From positions 30,747,496 to 30,811,495 of the forward strand of contig LS997566.1 in the NCBI GenBank assembly GCA_000469685.2: a DNA stretch of 64,000 nucleotides, in the 5' to 3' direction. The position numbers were made by a program, and so were the translations under genes. The notes under the pieces are model-generated. The model searched no databases and was not told where the DNA came from. It saw nothing but the letters and a program-made list of their open reading frames with translations. Shown here in pieces: positions 24,101-38,202 of this stretch. Within the stretch, counting starts at the first letter, position 1. Every line of letters starts with the position of its first letter. Origin of the DNA: Haemonchus contortus. Lineage: Eukaryota; Nematoda; Chromadorea; Rhabditida; Trichostrongylidae.

Positions 24101-27100
24101 TCGGGGCACATTAATTTTAGTGTGCGTTATGTCCTATCCACTCAGGATTTCCGACTAGTTGCCTTGCCACGCGTCATCAATTAGTTAGTTGTCTAGCCAA
24201 TTGGCACGCTTCGAGTATATCGCGACTTACCCTATTATTTTGTGACCGCATTGGAGCGTATTGAACGACATTCTCATGAAATTTTCGACTTCACTCTCTC
24301 GGTAGAATTGAACCATACAAATGATTAGCGGAGATCTTTCTTGACAGTTGATACTCTGTAGTTACAGGGTACTCATGGTCATGTGTGGTTGCACTCTCTT
24401 CACTCCTCCCCTTCCCTCCTCCGACAAACTTCGCGTTCATTAGTCCACCCCTCCCCTCCTCCCACAAACTCAGTGTTTAGTGACGACCGACAGCCCTTTA
24501 CTCGAGTGCGGATGGAACAACTGGCTTACGTGATGAAGCAATCAGAGAGTGGCCAAAGCGGTACATGTTCGTTCTTAATTATTCGGTAGTAAAGAGCTAT
24601 TCATTTTTGGACAGTATCATGCGACTATCACCATCTCTGTCAGGATGATTCCATGCCCTGTTACTATAAATGCCATCCATTCCTAACCCCGACGTAATAT
24701 TGCCCCTTTATGGGCCAGATTAGCCACTGGCAACAGCCGCTTTTGCCAAATTCACTTTAAACTTACGTTGGGGAGTAATTCGGTGTTGTGATCATGAATG
24801 CATGAAAGCTACCATGAAAGTGTTTAAAGAAACTAAGGCTCTTCAGGGAGGTACACTAGAACTTGGACAAACTGAAAATTTCTCTCTCCCACACCATCCT
24901 CCATCCCACCCCCTCTCGTCCTCTCTCCAGTAAGTTTGGCCCTAGAGCCTTAATGCAGAACTGAATGTAACATCAATATACCATAACACATACTGTAAAC
25001 ATGTAGTTTATAGCGGATTAAGATGAAATAAAATGATGCTTGAAGTGGACGGAAATTAGCTGCAGCGACAAAAATGAGCTCTCGCCACTCTCCTTGCGAG
25101 GACAACTAATTAGAAGAATAAACGGAGTGCCAAGGAGAACAACTAACCAGAATTTTGAGACTGAAGAATCAAAATTCTTTTTCACGTAGCTGTTAATATA
25201 GTCGAAAAAGGAGCAGCTTTCTGGTTAGGATAGTGTTTTCGGAGAGGCAGGTAGAATTCGATAAGAAACTAGTAAACGGCGAGCGTTATCAAGATAACCG
25301 GAATGATCTCTGATTTGAGGGAGAGTCACTATGATTTCAGAAATAAAAATAAATTGGGAGTGTGTGAATGACAGCTACAATCGTCAACAGAGCATGGAAC
25401 ATAGCTTCCAACCTGATTAGTTACTTTTCTAAGTACAGAGACTGATTGATTTTTGTGCTTCAGAAGTAACACAGAAGTCAAAAGACACGTCAGACGGACA
25501 AGGAGATCCAATCACAGCATAACACCCACGCAACTCGACCAAACCCAAAATTGGTGTTAACTGACGCTCGATTAAAGAACAGCGAAAATGGGTGTAGTCC
25601 GAGGGTGATCGGCTCACTCGCTCGGCAATTCTTAGCTAGTCATATTTTCGTGCGCCATATATTAGATTGGCAACTAGGTAATTGCTTAATTTAGTGAAAT
25701 AAATCACCCTTTCTACACAAAAAGAAATATTTATCTGATTCTATATTGACCATAGAATACTCAGAGAACTGTTCTATCAACATATATCGCTTTCGCTTTA
25801 AAAAACAAGGAGCTATCCTTCAAGGAAAATGTTATGAACACTTTAAAAAGGCAGCTACTTAGTTACCAACCTAATACATACTTTTAGTAGTTCCCTGTGG
25901 TCGCCACGTCGCAAGACATGTTTCACTTGTCGCTCTAGTTCGCCTCCCCTATCGTATGAAGATTATCCAGAGCGGGGAAAAAGAATCTCTTCAGAAAAAG
26001 ATTCCTATAGGCAACGGACCCTACCTTTCAAGTGCTCCCTTTTTCGTTGCTGTGTGCAAAACTTACAACGGTTTACCAGAAGTTTTCCAATAGACACTTC
26101 ACCTTTGCGAGAATTCTCAAAATCGCGATTCACTTGTAAAGGCTCTAACCAAGATAAGAGACGATTCCCTCTGAAACGGTGATAAAGCGAGGCATGCAAG
26201 GTTACGGTCGGGAAGCTGTTACATTTCCCGGAGCATGTCATCCACGTAAAAGGAGTGCTTTTCTGTTTTCGATGAAATGGAGTCGAAAAAGGCACGCCAT
26301 CTATACAGGCACGAGCGTTACACAGTGCTTGGGGTAGAAAGTCCATCATTCAGTGAGTTGGAATCTGACCCTGGGCGTGTTCCTACGCTCTACCACCGTA
26401 ATCGTTTGCATATATCCACTATATTCTTCACATTATCCCCCTCACCTAGATAAAATTATCAAGGTACGGAAGTCACAGAACCGACACCGACCCTGGCTAA
26501 GCTGCCGATTTTATTCTGCCCATCGATAATTGCTGCTGTAATGAATTATTTTGAAAGCATTGAAACTGCTTCCTTTGTTTCTCCCTTTTCCGCATGATTG
26601 CTAATCACTTCTTCTCCACTGGTTGCTTACTAGTTCCCCTCGGGTACGAATGTGCTTCACATCGAAAATGCGTTTTTGTTCTCTTTTCGATATTAATTGT
26701 AAATGAATAATTTTCAACTTTATGCCACGTGGTCAGCAATCACCCGTGTGATTCACACAAAAATTCGGCCCCTCCAAGGTAGTCCTTCATTTTGAACATC
26801 CAAAAAGACACTAAATGAAGATTAACCGTACAAGACATCGATCAACGGCCGACGTCGCCCTCAGCACTATGAACGCAACTTGGCCATTGAGACCAACGGA
26901 GTTTTTACATACTTCCAGAAAGAGCTGTTGATACCTCCAAGAGGAAATAATAATTCTATCCAATGACGATCCGTAATCAACAATACCTAGCTATAACTCT
27001 CTGATAGTACCTCGAAAATATAAGCCTCACTGCTAATAACCAAAGTTCGCTCAACACAATGGTAAAGATAGCAAGACTCTGAATGTGCAAACTGTAATGG

Positions 27101-30100
27101 GGCAATTTTGAGTGCACGTGCCACACCACTACATACATACATATGTACATACATCCACACGTATTTATGAACATACATAAGTGAGTACTTTGAGCAGTAT
27201 GCTGGCCAGGTCTTTTTGATTGCCTGATGCATAATAGCTTGTTAGCTCTACGTGTTGAGCAGAATTTTAAGCCTCATGAATTATCATAATAATAATAATA
27301 ACATGACTGTGGGAACTTGATGAACAGTGATTTCGAGGTTTCACTTTCCTAAAGCATACAACCTAACCACTTTCTATCACTTTCTAAAGTCGAATCCAGT
27401 CTACAAAATTGGGCTCTACCTGCTACCGGGATACCACTTCCCAGCATCAATAATTACCCATTTCCGAGAAGTTTTGCTTCGAATACCGTACAAAGTTGTT
27501 GAAACTGCTTGGATCGAATAGAAATCGGCATTCAGTGACGAAAAATAATTTCCCCATTTTTTACATGGGCGACAGAATTATTTCATCACCATCTTTTAAC
27601 TTTCATGGGTGAGGCTTGAGCCTCAACAAAATATGAGAAACCTTAGCGGAATACTAGCAAGCTTGGCATCCAGAACTAACAAGTAGGAACACAAAAATTA
27701 TACGCTTACCGTTCTAAAGCGACACTTAAGTCTACCGAAATCCTCTTATGAAATGAAGAATTCTTGAGTAACAGTAACGATAAATATTGAGTCGAAATGG
27801 AAAATGGAAACAATGAAATGACTTAAATTCAAAAAGTACACCTCAGGCAATTTACCGAAAATTGCTTTATTTCTTTTTATCTATATTATTGGTTAATATT
27901 CCACGCTCAAGTTTAAAGACCATCCTAAATGCATTAGGCGCCAAAGCTTTGTGAGGAAACAGTGGATTCATGACAATTCACGCAGGGAATATTCTTTGTT
28001 TGCCGGAATTCTTAAAGAACAGAAGTCTTTGGTCGCTGAAGTTCGAACTTTATCCCCCCTGCCTAGCATATCATCATTACCCCTTGAATCGTACTAGTTC
28101 AAGCATAAAGAGAAAAAAGCAAGACAGACCCGAATGAGATTCTTTAAACAAACAAAAAAACGACTAAACAACTTCATATGTTTCTTTAAACGAAGAAATA
28201 AGGAAGGTAAAAGGATCTATCAAGACTAGAGGATTAACTCATTGAAAACTGATCAATACCTCTAGTTAGCAGTATAAGTGCAGCACATAAAACTTCCCTT
28301 CAACTCACCACGAGTGTATTGATTGGTCCGACATCGGGCTGAGGCTACACCGACCGGAGGCCGGCGTCGGACCATCGAAGAATACGACTTTATCAGTCCG
28401 CCTTCGATCAAGTGTGAGCAACTTCAGATACTGCTCCAACTACAGTGAACTAGTTATCAATGGTCCACATAGCGAACATATAGCAACCGCTTCCTAGGAC
28501 ATATTGTTGACGAATAACGCGATCTCAATACAACAGAAAAGAAATGGACCGATACATAACTATCTTCTGCGATGGAGAAAAAGAGAGCTACGGCTAGAAA
28601 ACCATTTAATGCGGAAGTGGTATGAGCGAATAAATCGTGGGAACAGGTCTTTTAGACAACTTTTTAGCAATCTGTTGGCAGACACATCATCAAATTGGAA
28701 ACATCCATTTTCCCCTAACGTGAGATTCAGAAGTATGAACCGAAATCACCGAAGAAAGAAAGAATGTCCGTCATTTTCTTGATCAAATCAGGTGTTAAGA
28801 GGAGTGAAATGAGTTGCTGAAACGACACTCTGCCAGCAAGGCCTCTTTCAATCGACCAGTTTCCGAAGAAGAAAATGACCCGAGTAAGTCCCACGTAGGA
28901 GTTGGCATCATTTTTTCTAGAAAAGTGGAATTTCACTAATAATTGTCTATTGAGCACCGATACAGCATACTTTTTCCTAACTTTTCGCCGACTGGCACAA
29001 CAGGAGGTGTAAGAGCAAATTATGATCCAACTACAACATCGAAAATTTCGATTCCAGGAAGTTTGTTATGGGAAGGAATTCGAGTGACAGCAACGGATGC
29101 GTTGACCGTTGGATACGTTAGTAGCATATATCATGCGCAGTCCGATTCACGAGACGCGATGACACAGAAACCTCGTACGGATGCGCTCACACACAACAGA
29201 ACATCTCCCCCATGACATCCTCGTCTCGTACCCTGTCCGCCTTTCCCAGGTCCCTCCTTATTTCTAACCATTCTAAGTCACCCTTCCCAAGAGAAGGGGT
29301 AAGGTGAGATAATATTAAGGAATTACCTTCTCTTTCACCAAGATAATCATTGAATCCATTGAGATATTAAGAAGTATCCGATATACTGAATACCAACAGA
29401 CCATGAGAAGTCAGCTTGGGAGAAAACTTGGTAATCGGCTCCCAGACGTAATCGGCTCCCAGACCATCCTGCTACCTTGTTTTTTCCATGTTTCGGAAAT
29501 TCCCCAGCTTTTTCTTGGTAACGATATCTCTCGAGCTACATTTTCGGACTTGGATTTACAAAATCAAGCATAGAAAATCGCTGAGAAGCTCCTTCAAAGT
29601 ACATTCTTATGAAGAATACATTCAAGCCATGTTGTTCAATGCAAATCATCAAGACTGTGTACTGCATTTTGATTGCTCTTTTCACCCCATTTTTGCCTAC
29701 GCTTAGAAATTAAGAGGCTGATATTTGAATACAGTAATCTTGCACAGTGATTGTAACAGCCGGCTTCTGTGGTGGGTCCTCTCATCTCCAACATTGATGT
29801 TATAAAAGATGAGATATACAAATTTTTGCCTCTCTATCTCTACCGATTATAACACCGTCAAAAAGTCACCAGAAATAAAGGACACATCTGCTCTGTATCT
29901 GTTGAAGTGGCTCAAGAAGTCGCTCAAACAGCATGAATGAAAAGTTATACTGAAAAAAGAAATCGAAAGAAGCGACAATAAGGCCACTAGGGAGGCACCC
30001 CTTAATGCAGGTAAAGACTAGGTGCTTCATGGATTTGCGGTATAAAACAAAAAAGCACGAGTCGATTAGCTGAACATCTCCCACCATCAGACATGAGGTA

Positions 30101-32085
30101 ACAACAAACGCCTCCCGCATCGGTTGACCACAGATGGGAGGTGGCAACCGCCAACACATAACAAGGAAGAACTGGGTGGCTCCAAAGACTTTAGTACATC
30201 AAACGAAACTGAGAATTTCGACCAGCACGTTATTTGGCCCACCTCTACCCATTTCAATCGAGCTTAGCGGAAAAAAAAACTATTTCAGTCAATCGCGAGA
30301 AGGTTGTTATTGACGCTGCAATGGATGCTCAAATCATAGTTTATACTATGGTTCGGTATAAAAGAAAGTAAGAGTTACAATGACCATTACTCCAGCGATG
30401 ATACTTTGTTCTAACAGCTGATCAGGGGGAGTGTCCAAGTTGCGGGAGGGATCAGAGAGTAAAGATACTGCATCCTGGATGAAAAGGATCAGAGATCACT
30501 AATATCGGAATTTTTTATGCTGTATCCGTGTACTTTAGAGGTGGAGCCTACTTCGATGGCGGAAACAATGAGGGTGTCCGCACCACAATGTGGCAACTAA
30601 TCAACTGAACCCAGCGCATCCTTAATCGGAAGGTTGACAAAGACCGTCTCGTGCGTTAATTGTCAATATAATTCACAACGTGCACCTTGCCTAATTTCTG
30701 GAATTGTTTCCGGCCTGAAATTCCAGGATCGGAGAACTATCCCACGATAAAACGAAGCAATCGGGTACACTGAAGCGCGTATAGTGGGTAACTTCAGGAG
30801 GTGGGCGAATTGGTTCAGGATAAGAAACCATTTTATGTTCTTCACTTCGCCCCTACTCCTATTGACCATTCCCTATGGGTGAAGAACTGTCCAATTCCGG
30901 AGCACAACTAGAAGAAAGCGGGAATGAGTGTATTGGGTCGTTTTCACAGCCAACATGGAATTTGAAAGCACTGAAATTATACATCTTAATAACAATTACG
31001 AGCTGTCGAACTGTTTGAGTTCAAGTTGACGTGACCTCAAAGGCGGAAAAGAAACTTCTTAGCTCAAGGAAGAGAGGTATCGCAACAGTATGAGGAGCAA
31101 TTTCATCATTTTGAAGTGCGGCTCCTAAAAAGGTCAGCCGAACTAGTCAGTGACAGCCGGACAATCTCGCTTGAGTGACACGCGCACCGATCAATGAGAC
31201 ACTCGTAAGGGTCCGTAAGATTACCGCATAAAAATACACCTTGAGATTATATCATTTGATAATCAATCCTGCCAAATATCGGAATTAATTACTGAAATCC
31301 GACGGAGAAGCCCTTGAGCAGCGTTCAGCAAAAGAAGAGGAGGAAAACCAAACAGCGTGGCGGAATGAGTGAGTACGACATCAAAAACCAACAAATTTGG
31401 TCTCACTCAGTTCGGAACCTCATACTTTTCCTGAATGGATTGCTTCTCACGTTGCTCTGTGGCTTCATCTGTGCCGACATTGTCAGCTATCAAATTAAAA
31501 GTAAAAAAAAAATAGAATGTCATGAAAAGAGGAAAAGAACAAGAAAAAAGTCCAAACACAGCAATCACACATGAAATATTGAAAAGACAAAACCCAATGG
31601 CCACACATAACGGCAAAGGAAGCAGAAACACATGGTGATTTCGGAAAAGAAGCCTCCTTCCAAGCAACATGAATGGAAAAGAACAAACCAACTGACGCTA
31701 TACATAAGGTCGGAGTAATTAGACATCATGTTCAACAGAAGCGAAATCTTCTGTGATTTCCCAGTTAGCCCAATGAAGCAATGCTTTGCCATCATCTATT
31801 AAAACCATTAGTAGTCTACAATGGAAATGAGTAGATGCTACTAACAATAAGAACAAACCAGTCAAGCCTTCAATGCATTTCAACACTCTGGTTGCCATGC
31901 ATACGGATTATGAAGACTGGGATGCGATAGTCAACATAGGACCTCTGAAGGACCACTTCCAAGGCACCTGGCAACAGTTCCTCATTATTTATCCTCTGAA
32001 TCATAAACATGCACTCTGCTTTGTCTTTAACATACCCATAACAATAAAAGATGCCTTTATTATATTCACCTTAGCGAGTTACTGG
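21125..32085. other. Large region without a supported gene
   Basis: Read on both strands, this 11 kb contains only short frames with no recognisable motif. Minor items are a poly-C/poly-A tract at about 21268-21301, a (CATA)-type tract near 27126-27180, an (AAT)n tract near 27284-27302 and a hairpin at 28325-28373. A possible exon lies at about 29007-29140 on the plus strand after a CACAACAG acceptor (frame reads RANYDPTTTSKISIPGSLLW), but its family is not recognised. Confidence 0.35.
28325..28373. repeat. GC-rich inverted repeat / hairpin
   Basis: GGTCCGACATCGG (28325-28337) pairs with CCGGCGTCGGACC (28361-28373) with two mismatches. The loop between them is itself partly palindromic. No element boundaries were found. 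Confidence 0.4.
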
Positions 32086-32344
32086 GGGAGACGGGCGTTA
32101 GGAACGATTTTGGGTAATCGATTCGCCGCAGGCGGCTGTCGCGGACCACTCATTTGCCGTTAATACAGCTCTAGCGTTCTTCATACAGCTCGATCGATAT
32201 GCGATCGTTATTTCATGCATAATTCTACTATTAGTACTTTTGTTCTTGTATTTCTAACCTACTGCTGCATCCTGCTACATTCCTTCGCGCGCGACGCCCC
32301 TATCACCGCGACGCGACCATTTCGTTCCTAACGCACCACACCCA
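32086..32344 (+). mobile_element. 259-bp hAT-like MITE, copy 1
   Basis: The element is flanked by a perfect 8-bp direct repeat GTTACTGG (32078-32085 and 32345-32352). Its ends are imperfect inverted repeats sharing GCGTTAGGAACGA. A second copy of exactly the same length lies in opposite orientation at 34480-34738. An 8-bp duplication points to the hAT superfamily. It has no transposase. Confidence 0.75.
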
Positions 32345-34479
32345 GTTACTGGTACAGGTATGGAGTGCTAAAAAATATCGTCACCATTCAGCCAGATCTC
32401 ATCTCTGAACTGTTAGACTCATAAATGCATCCTCACACTAACAAACACATTAAGAAATACTGCAGCACACATGGATTGGCTGTGAGGCAGATCACGATAG
32501 TCGCACTATCGCAAAGCCGTAAGAAAAGCGTAGTTACAGTGACCCACGTGGTACACGAAATGAATAAAGCGATGGTGAAATTACGGTAGTTCCTGTAAGT
32601 ACGTAATTGCAGACTGGCTGCTACCGTGCGCAGAAATAAATGACACCATTTAAGATATCACTGAAACAATATTTCAAGAATTTCCGCATTTGTTTGAACT
32701 ATTCAGATAGCAACTTTAGCGTTCCCAATCGCGTAAAAAGCGACACCGGCTCCGAAGTTATATTTACTCCATGGCTAAGGGGTGTAGCACGTTTGCTGCA
32801 AAAGCAGAATCGTTTTGAACCCCTTACTGATCGAAAGGGTGGATGTGGTTCCTGGTGTAGGCTGAGGCATAGCGGATCGTTCATAAGCATGGATTCTAAT
32901 GGAGCGGAAGGAAACAAGGAAACAATTTTCCCACGATATATTTTTAATAAAGGGAGCAAAAACAAGCGATCTCAATTGCAAGCTCTTCTAGATGCTCCGT
33001 AATTACCAGAATGCTGATGGCCTGTTATGAGCAAATCATCGACGGACAGGTCCAAAGCAGCACTGGCCGACCTAAGAGGATTAACCAAAGGTCACCAGAG
33101 TTCACACAGAATGAATGATTGGCAGGGTCTTTTCCACGTGAATCAAGCGGGGACGAAAATCTCATACAACTAGCATTACCTACCAAATTTAGAGCCGTTC
33201 CTCCTGAAATCATGGGAATGTCTCTCTAACGTTTTGCGACCTAACATCACGGTCAAAGGAAAGTAGAACTTTTTCGGAAAAGATGACGAAATGCAAAATG
33301 CTCAAGTGAATGAGTTTGGTAACTTAGAGTAATGATATGGTGCAACATCTCCATGGGAATTTCGCACCCCTGGCCGATACACTGCAATACTTTCAATGAA
33401 GAAATAAGTAGTCAACTTGATAAATCAATCAATAAGCACACTTTTGACAGGTTTCATCCAACAACACATTCATTAGGGTAATAAAATGTAAAAGAACTCA
33501 ATTTCGCACCATGTACGATCAAGAGCCTTGCATACAATGCAATTAGACCTTCATACCGACTGCACTGAAAAAGAAAATGTCCCACGTAAGTGTTCCTCAC
33601 CCATGCCGTGAATCAGTGGGGTTCCATGTCGTTGTTTGGCCGTTGAAGAGCAACAGGTTCTTTTCGATAGTCTATGAACAGTCACCGGCGACGAACCCAT
33701 GTTGCTTGCAACTTCGCCAGATATCGTAGATTCGAAATGTTCACTGCATTGAGACGAAAGCGAATCGTCTGACTCGTCACATCCTGCGGACATTTCTGGA
33801 AATTTCATAAAAAAAAGATAAACAGAACTACTTGAAGATTGTTTAAGTTTTGACGCAATGAGAAAAAATGACATGAGAAAAGATAGGAGCAAACGAATGG
33901 ACCCTCGCTATCTACCTACAGATAGCTTGGAAACTCTCATTAACTTGATAAGACGATGGCTACGTCCATGTGTCCCATACTGCACACAGCGCAAGTATTT
34001 AAAATCGAAAATAGAGAAATATACTTCATTTTATTTTGGTAGAGGTTCTGATTTTGTGTATTTTCAATAAAGAGCACATCATCGATCACCTCAGAGGCAG
34101 AGTTCATGATAATTGTGACGTAAAATTTTATGTCGAAAAGCGGAAGTATTAGTTGGTAATAGTGCATCGGTGGTGAATGAAGCAAAAAAAATCGCTGAAA
34201 TTGGGAATAATAAGTCTCCTCAAAAGTAGTAAAGCAGAGGTTGTACGAGATCACGATGACGGAAGTGACATGAAAGAGGTATTAGGACGAGATTTTGGTT
34301 GTTGCAATAGCGCAAAGAGTTGACTACATCAAGTCAAAACTGTCCAGAATCGCCGTACACTGCCGTTATCGGTCATGACAAGTTATGTTTGAAACTTCCG
34401 ACATGGGTTCCCTTGTGAAAGGTACATCCTCTACAATGCCGTTGAAACTCGTCCGCGCGTACATACGAGTCAATCCGAC
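32345..34479. other. Stretch between the two 259-bp elements
   Basis: No gene is supported. A weak candidate is a Ser/Asp-rich frame on the minus strand at about 33796-33590 that starts after a TTTCCAG acceptor and could be an exon. Frames of up to 120 codons at 32640-33002 exist on both strands without recognisable content. Confidence 0.3.
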
Positions 34480-34738
34480 CGGGTGTGGTGCATTAGGAAC
34501 GAAATGGTCGCGTCACGGTGAGAGGGGCGTCGCGCACGAAGGAATGTAGCAGGATGCAGCAGTAGGTAAGAAATACAAGAACAAATGTATAATAGTAGAA
34601 TTATGCATGAAATAACGATCGCACATCGATTGAGCTGTATGAAGAACGTCAGAGCTGTAGTAACGGCGAATGAGTGGTCCGCGACAGCCGCGTGCGGCAA
34701 ATCGATTACCCAAAATTGTTCCTAACGCCCGTCTCCCA
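34480..34738 (-). mobile_element. 259-bp hAT-like MITE, copy 2 (inverted)
   Basis: Reverse-complement copy of 32086-32344 with scattered substitutions, flanked by imperfect 8-bp repeats AATCCGAC and AACCTGAC. The decayed target duplication suggests an older insertion than copy 1. Confidence 0.7.
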
Positions 34739-35557
34739 AACCTGACAGGGTCCCGTTTCCCACCCCCCCCCCCCCCCAAACACGGCATAAAGCTCGCCGC
34801 ACCCGCTTTTGGCAGAATTGCGATGGAAGATTGGAGCGCGCAATTTGCGGGTTAGGGAGTCCTTTAAATATTCGAATTTGCTGGTCGTTCCCTTCAATTC
34901 CGAGGCGTTCTTGGTCATCTATAATAGAGAAGTAGTCATTCCAAACAATCATGTCCAATAATCGTAAAAACGATAAAGAAGGAAAAAAAAAACAATCAAA
35001 ATCAAACAAAAAAGAAAGGCAGTCAATAAAATATATTGCGCCCTATCGATTGGCGGGAGGCGGGCCGAGTACGGTAATTGCAGTTTGCAGCCGCGAGACA
35101 ACTACAAACGATTTGCCGCATGCCGCAAAGCGAACGTCCGCAACTGGGGAGAAGTTCCGCTACCATAAACCGTCATAAGCCAGATAAACCCTAAGCAAAT
35201 TTCGCCTTGGCAGTGACATTTTGCTTTTCAAACCGCGGTGCTAAAATTATTCAGAGGTGTCACTGTTACTAGCCCCCTCGCATACCGTGGTAATGCAGCG
35301 TAAAACAATCAGACCGTATCAAAGTACGCCTTAAATTGTTGATTTAACGGATTCTATACATTTTTGAAGGCTCGGAAACATATGGTAAGAACTGCCTTAC
35401 TTATGTTTTGGATTCGGGAAAAGAGTATTCGAGAGCCGTAAACTGCATCTAGTATAAATGCGCTCAGTGGCGACGCGGACTCTGCCGCGGCCTACGAGCG
35501 CCGAGCGCTGACGCCCTTCCGTCAATGGCGCTTGGAGTTGTACTCCGGAAGCGCAAT

Positions 35558-35703
35558 GGCTGCTGTCATAGTCCACGATTTGGCCCGCGAGCGATGGGGG
35601 CGGCGCTTGCCCCTTGTTTACAACTGAACCTTGGTCGATACCGCCGGACGAATAGTCCCCCGTTGCTCGCTCGCGGCCCAAATCGCGGACTATGAAAGCA
35701 GCC
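35558..35703. mobile_element. 146-bp MITE related to the 1.6 kb palindrome
   Basis: The ends read GGCTGCTGTCATAGTCCACG and the complement of GGCTGCTTTCATAGTCCGCG. They are flanked by AAT (35555-35557 and 35704-35706), the same target duplication and outer motif as the element at 1574-1972. The interior is unrelated and not CGACCGGTC-rich. The two together define a family. Confidence 0.7.
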
Positions 35704-36273
35704 AATCTCTGCTTTTATTGACACTCTCCCTTTGAATAGCGTCCTGTAAGATTTCTTCAAATTGATGAGGCCCAGGGATCAAGGATATTCAGCAATTCGT
35801 TGTTGGTTCTGTTGTGAAAGCGTAGGTGAAAAGGTTACACAGTCAGGTGCCCTTCCCCTCGTCCCCAAAGTGAATGTATGCATTGTAAATACGTGTTTGT
35901 GTGATGCAAAATGTAGTAACTGGAAGGATCCACTCCACTCCGGCGTCTCTTAATAAAGCGCCAAATAGCAGAGGAAGATAGGCCCTCGGTTTTGTGGGTT
36001 GCTGTAATGTTTGGGAACGATTTTGAGACAGGTTGATTGAGCTTTAGCCTGACCATTAGGTGAGGGAGGGGAGGAGCATCGGGATACGTGAGATGCTGAC
36101 CGCCCTCAAAAAACATGGAATCGAAGAGCACTTGACCAATGGATTATTGTCTAGCCCTGAAAAGTGCAGACAGTGGCGCAAACTTGTCCCAAGTACTTTT
36201 CTGTCGTGTACGTGTTGGGTATGTGTGGGTATGAACATGTGCACGGACATATATAAATGTGTCCGGGTGTGTT

Positions 36274-36517
36274 GCGATTCGTGTGATTCTGGGTGCGCGC
36301 GGCAAATTGCGCGGCGAAATTCGGTGCGATTTGGACGACTGCAGCGTTTAATACTGGGGCCCAAATTTGAAGTAAAGTAGGCTAGTAGGATTGTCCGACT
36401 CTACTAAAGTACTATACTCCAAGTTTGTGCCCCAGTGATAGGCGCCAGAGTTGTTTTTGAATAATCGCGAATTTCGCCGCGCAATTTGCCGCGCGCGCCC
36501 AGAATCGCACGAATCGC
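36274..36517. mobile_element. Long-terminal-inverted-repeat MITE
   Basis: About 50 bp at each end are inverted copies (GCGATTCGTGTGATTCTGGG... against its complement), including a GCGCGCGGCAAATTGCGCGGCG block. Weaker complementarity extends inward, so most of the element folds as one hairpin. It sits inside a TG-rich tract. Confidence 0.65.
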
Positions 36518-36845
36518 ACGTCCCCCATGTGTCCGTGACCGTCCGTGTCTGTGTGTATGCGCTTGTACGTGTGGAGGGATGTAGATAAATTAATTATGTA
36601 TATGCGTGCGTACCTATGTGCATGTATACTTATGTATACGTTCTCTGCATGACAATGTATGTGTGCATATATACGAATGAATATATGTGTATGTATTGTA
36701 TATCTGTGTCTGTGCGTATCTGTGCGTAAGTGTGGTACGTATGCATGTAGTCATATGTACATATATCTACAATATCCTTTTTATTTCTGTGTATGTTTAT
36801 GTATGTGAGTGTACGTCTGTGTGCATGTGTGTGTGCGTGTAAAGC
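36518..36845. repeat. TG/TATG-rich low-complexity tract
   Basis: Alternating purine-pyrimidine DNA built from TGTG, TGTATG and CGTGTA steps, continuous with a similar short tract left of the MITE (about 36210-36270). Frames in it on either strand are composition artefacts. Confidence 0.6.
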
Positions 36846-37459
36846 TTTTCCGTTAAACAGAGGAGTACGCGCAGCGATGAAGAAAATTGATAGCATATGA
36901 TAAGGACTGATAAAGGGTCGTAGAACTCATGCGCTACTTGGTCCGTTACGTACTTCACATTCAAGAATGTTGGTAGTTTCGTGGGTGATTTGGAGTGCGG
37001 GAGGATCGCAGAAAGTTGGTGATAGTGCTTATGACAGCTATTGAGGGCTAGTAATGGACATTTGAATGCATGAGTCACTAGAACCCTTCCTTCTTCTTGA
37101 CGAAGTAGCCTTGATATTTTAGTATAAGAGTAATGGGGTAGAGGGTAATGGATGACAGAGATTAATGACTAATTAACGCTAACTTAAGACTTAAAAGGCC
37201 AGAGTATCTGTTCACTAGGCCAATCATACTGACACTAGAACTTTGGTCTTTTGCCGTTGGAGAGTGGTAGGAGTGGATATTCGGTACAAAAGTGATATCC
37301 AGCGATAGGCACTGATGAAGGTCCACATCATTTGGTACCGAACGCATAACAAATGAGGGTGAGTTGGAGGACAACAAGATGCGTTTCTTTCCTTCACGGT
37401 GTCGAAGCTTCCAATACCAGGAGCTCACGGAGTAATCGAGTTATCCAGTCAGTCAGTAT

Positions 37460-37522
37460 ACAGGCACAGTCGTAACTGATGCTCCTCGTACTCCGACCGA
37501 TAACAGTTACGACTGTACCTGT
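37460..37522. repeat. 19-bp inverted repeat
   Basis: ACAGGCACAGTCGTAACTG (37460-37478) pairs with CAGTTACGACTGTACCTGT (37504-37522) with one mismatch around a 25-base loop. Confidence 0.5.
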
Positions 37523-38202
37523 TCAACTGTAACTGTCAGTGAATTTTACGAATAGGCCAGCACCCATTGAAATTTTAAAAAACACATGGAAAATGACTAA
37601 TTTGGGACCAGCATACATCAACAACATTAGAAAGTACCACCACGTGAATCCAGAAAGGGATGGGTTGGCTGAGCAGGTTGCTCAAGTGCGAAGGCACGAG
37701 TTATTTCTAAGGTGAGAACTCAGCTTCTAGGAAATGATTACTGTTCACGAAGGGTAAGAGCAAAGGATCGAGACCACACTGTCAGAGGCGTCAGCGTCAT
37801 CAAATATTGATCACCAGTTGTATGTATTTTCACATTTGCGCCCGGCTCATCACTTTGGTGTCAAATTTGGGGGCTCGCCGATTTCCGGAACTTCCACCTA
37901 TCCACCCCCCTCGAATTTCTTCTAACAGAAATCACGAAACATTCATACTTGAAAAGAGAATGCTCTGAATTAGCAGGATATTCACCATCTCAAGCTGAAC
38001 AGTTCAATTCTTACACAATAACTGACACTTAGAGAAGCCCTTCGAACTGAAGCATCGCCTGGTCGGAATCTGCTCTACTCAGCGAAGTGGTACCTCCAAT
38101 TGATTGCACTATCTCTACAAGACCACTGGTCGCAGAAATGACGGCGGCAAGTGATCTTGAGGCGGCAGAGCCACTTCACATGGGGGTTAAGAAGCACTCG
38201 AA

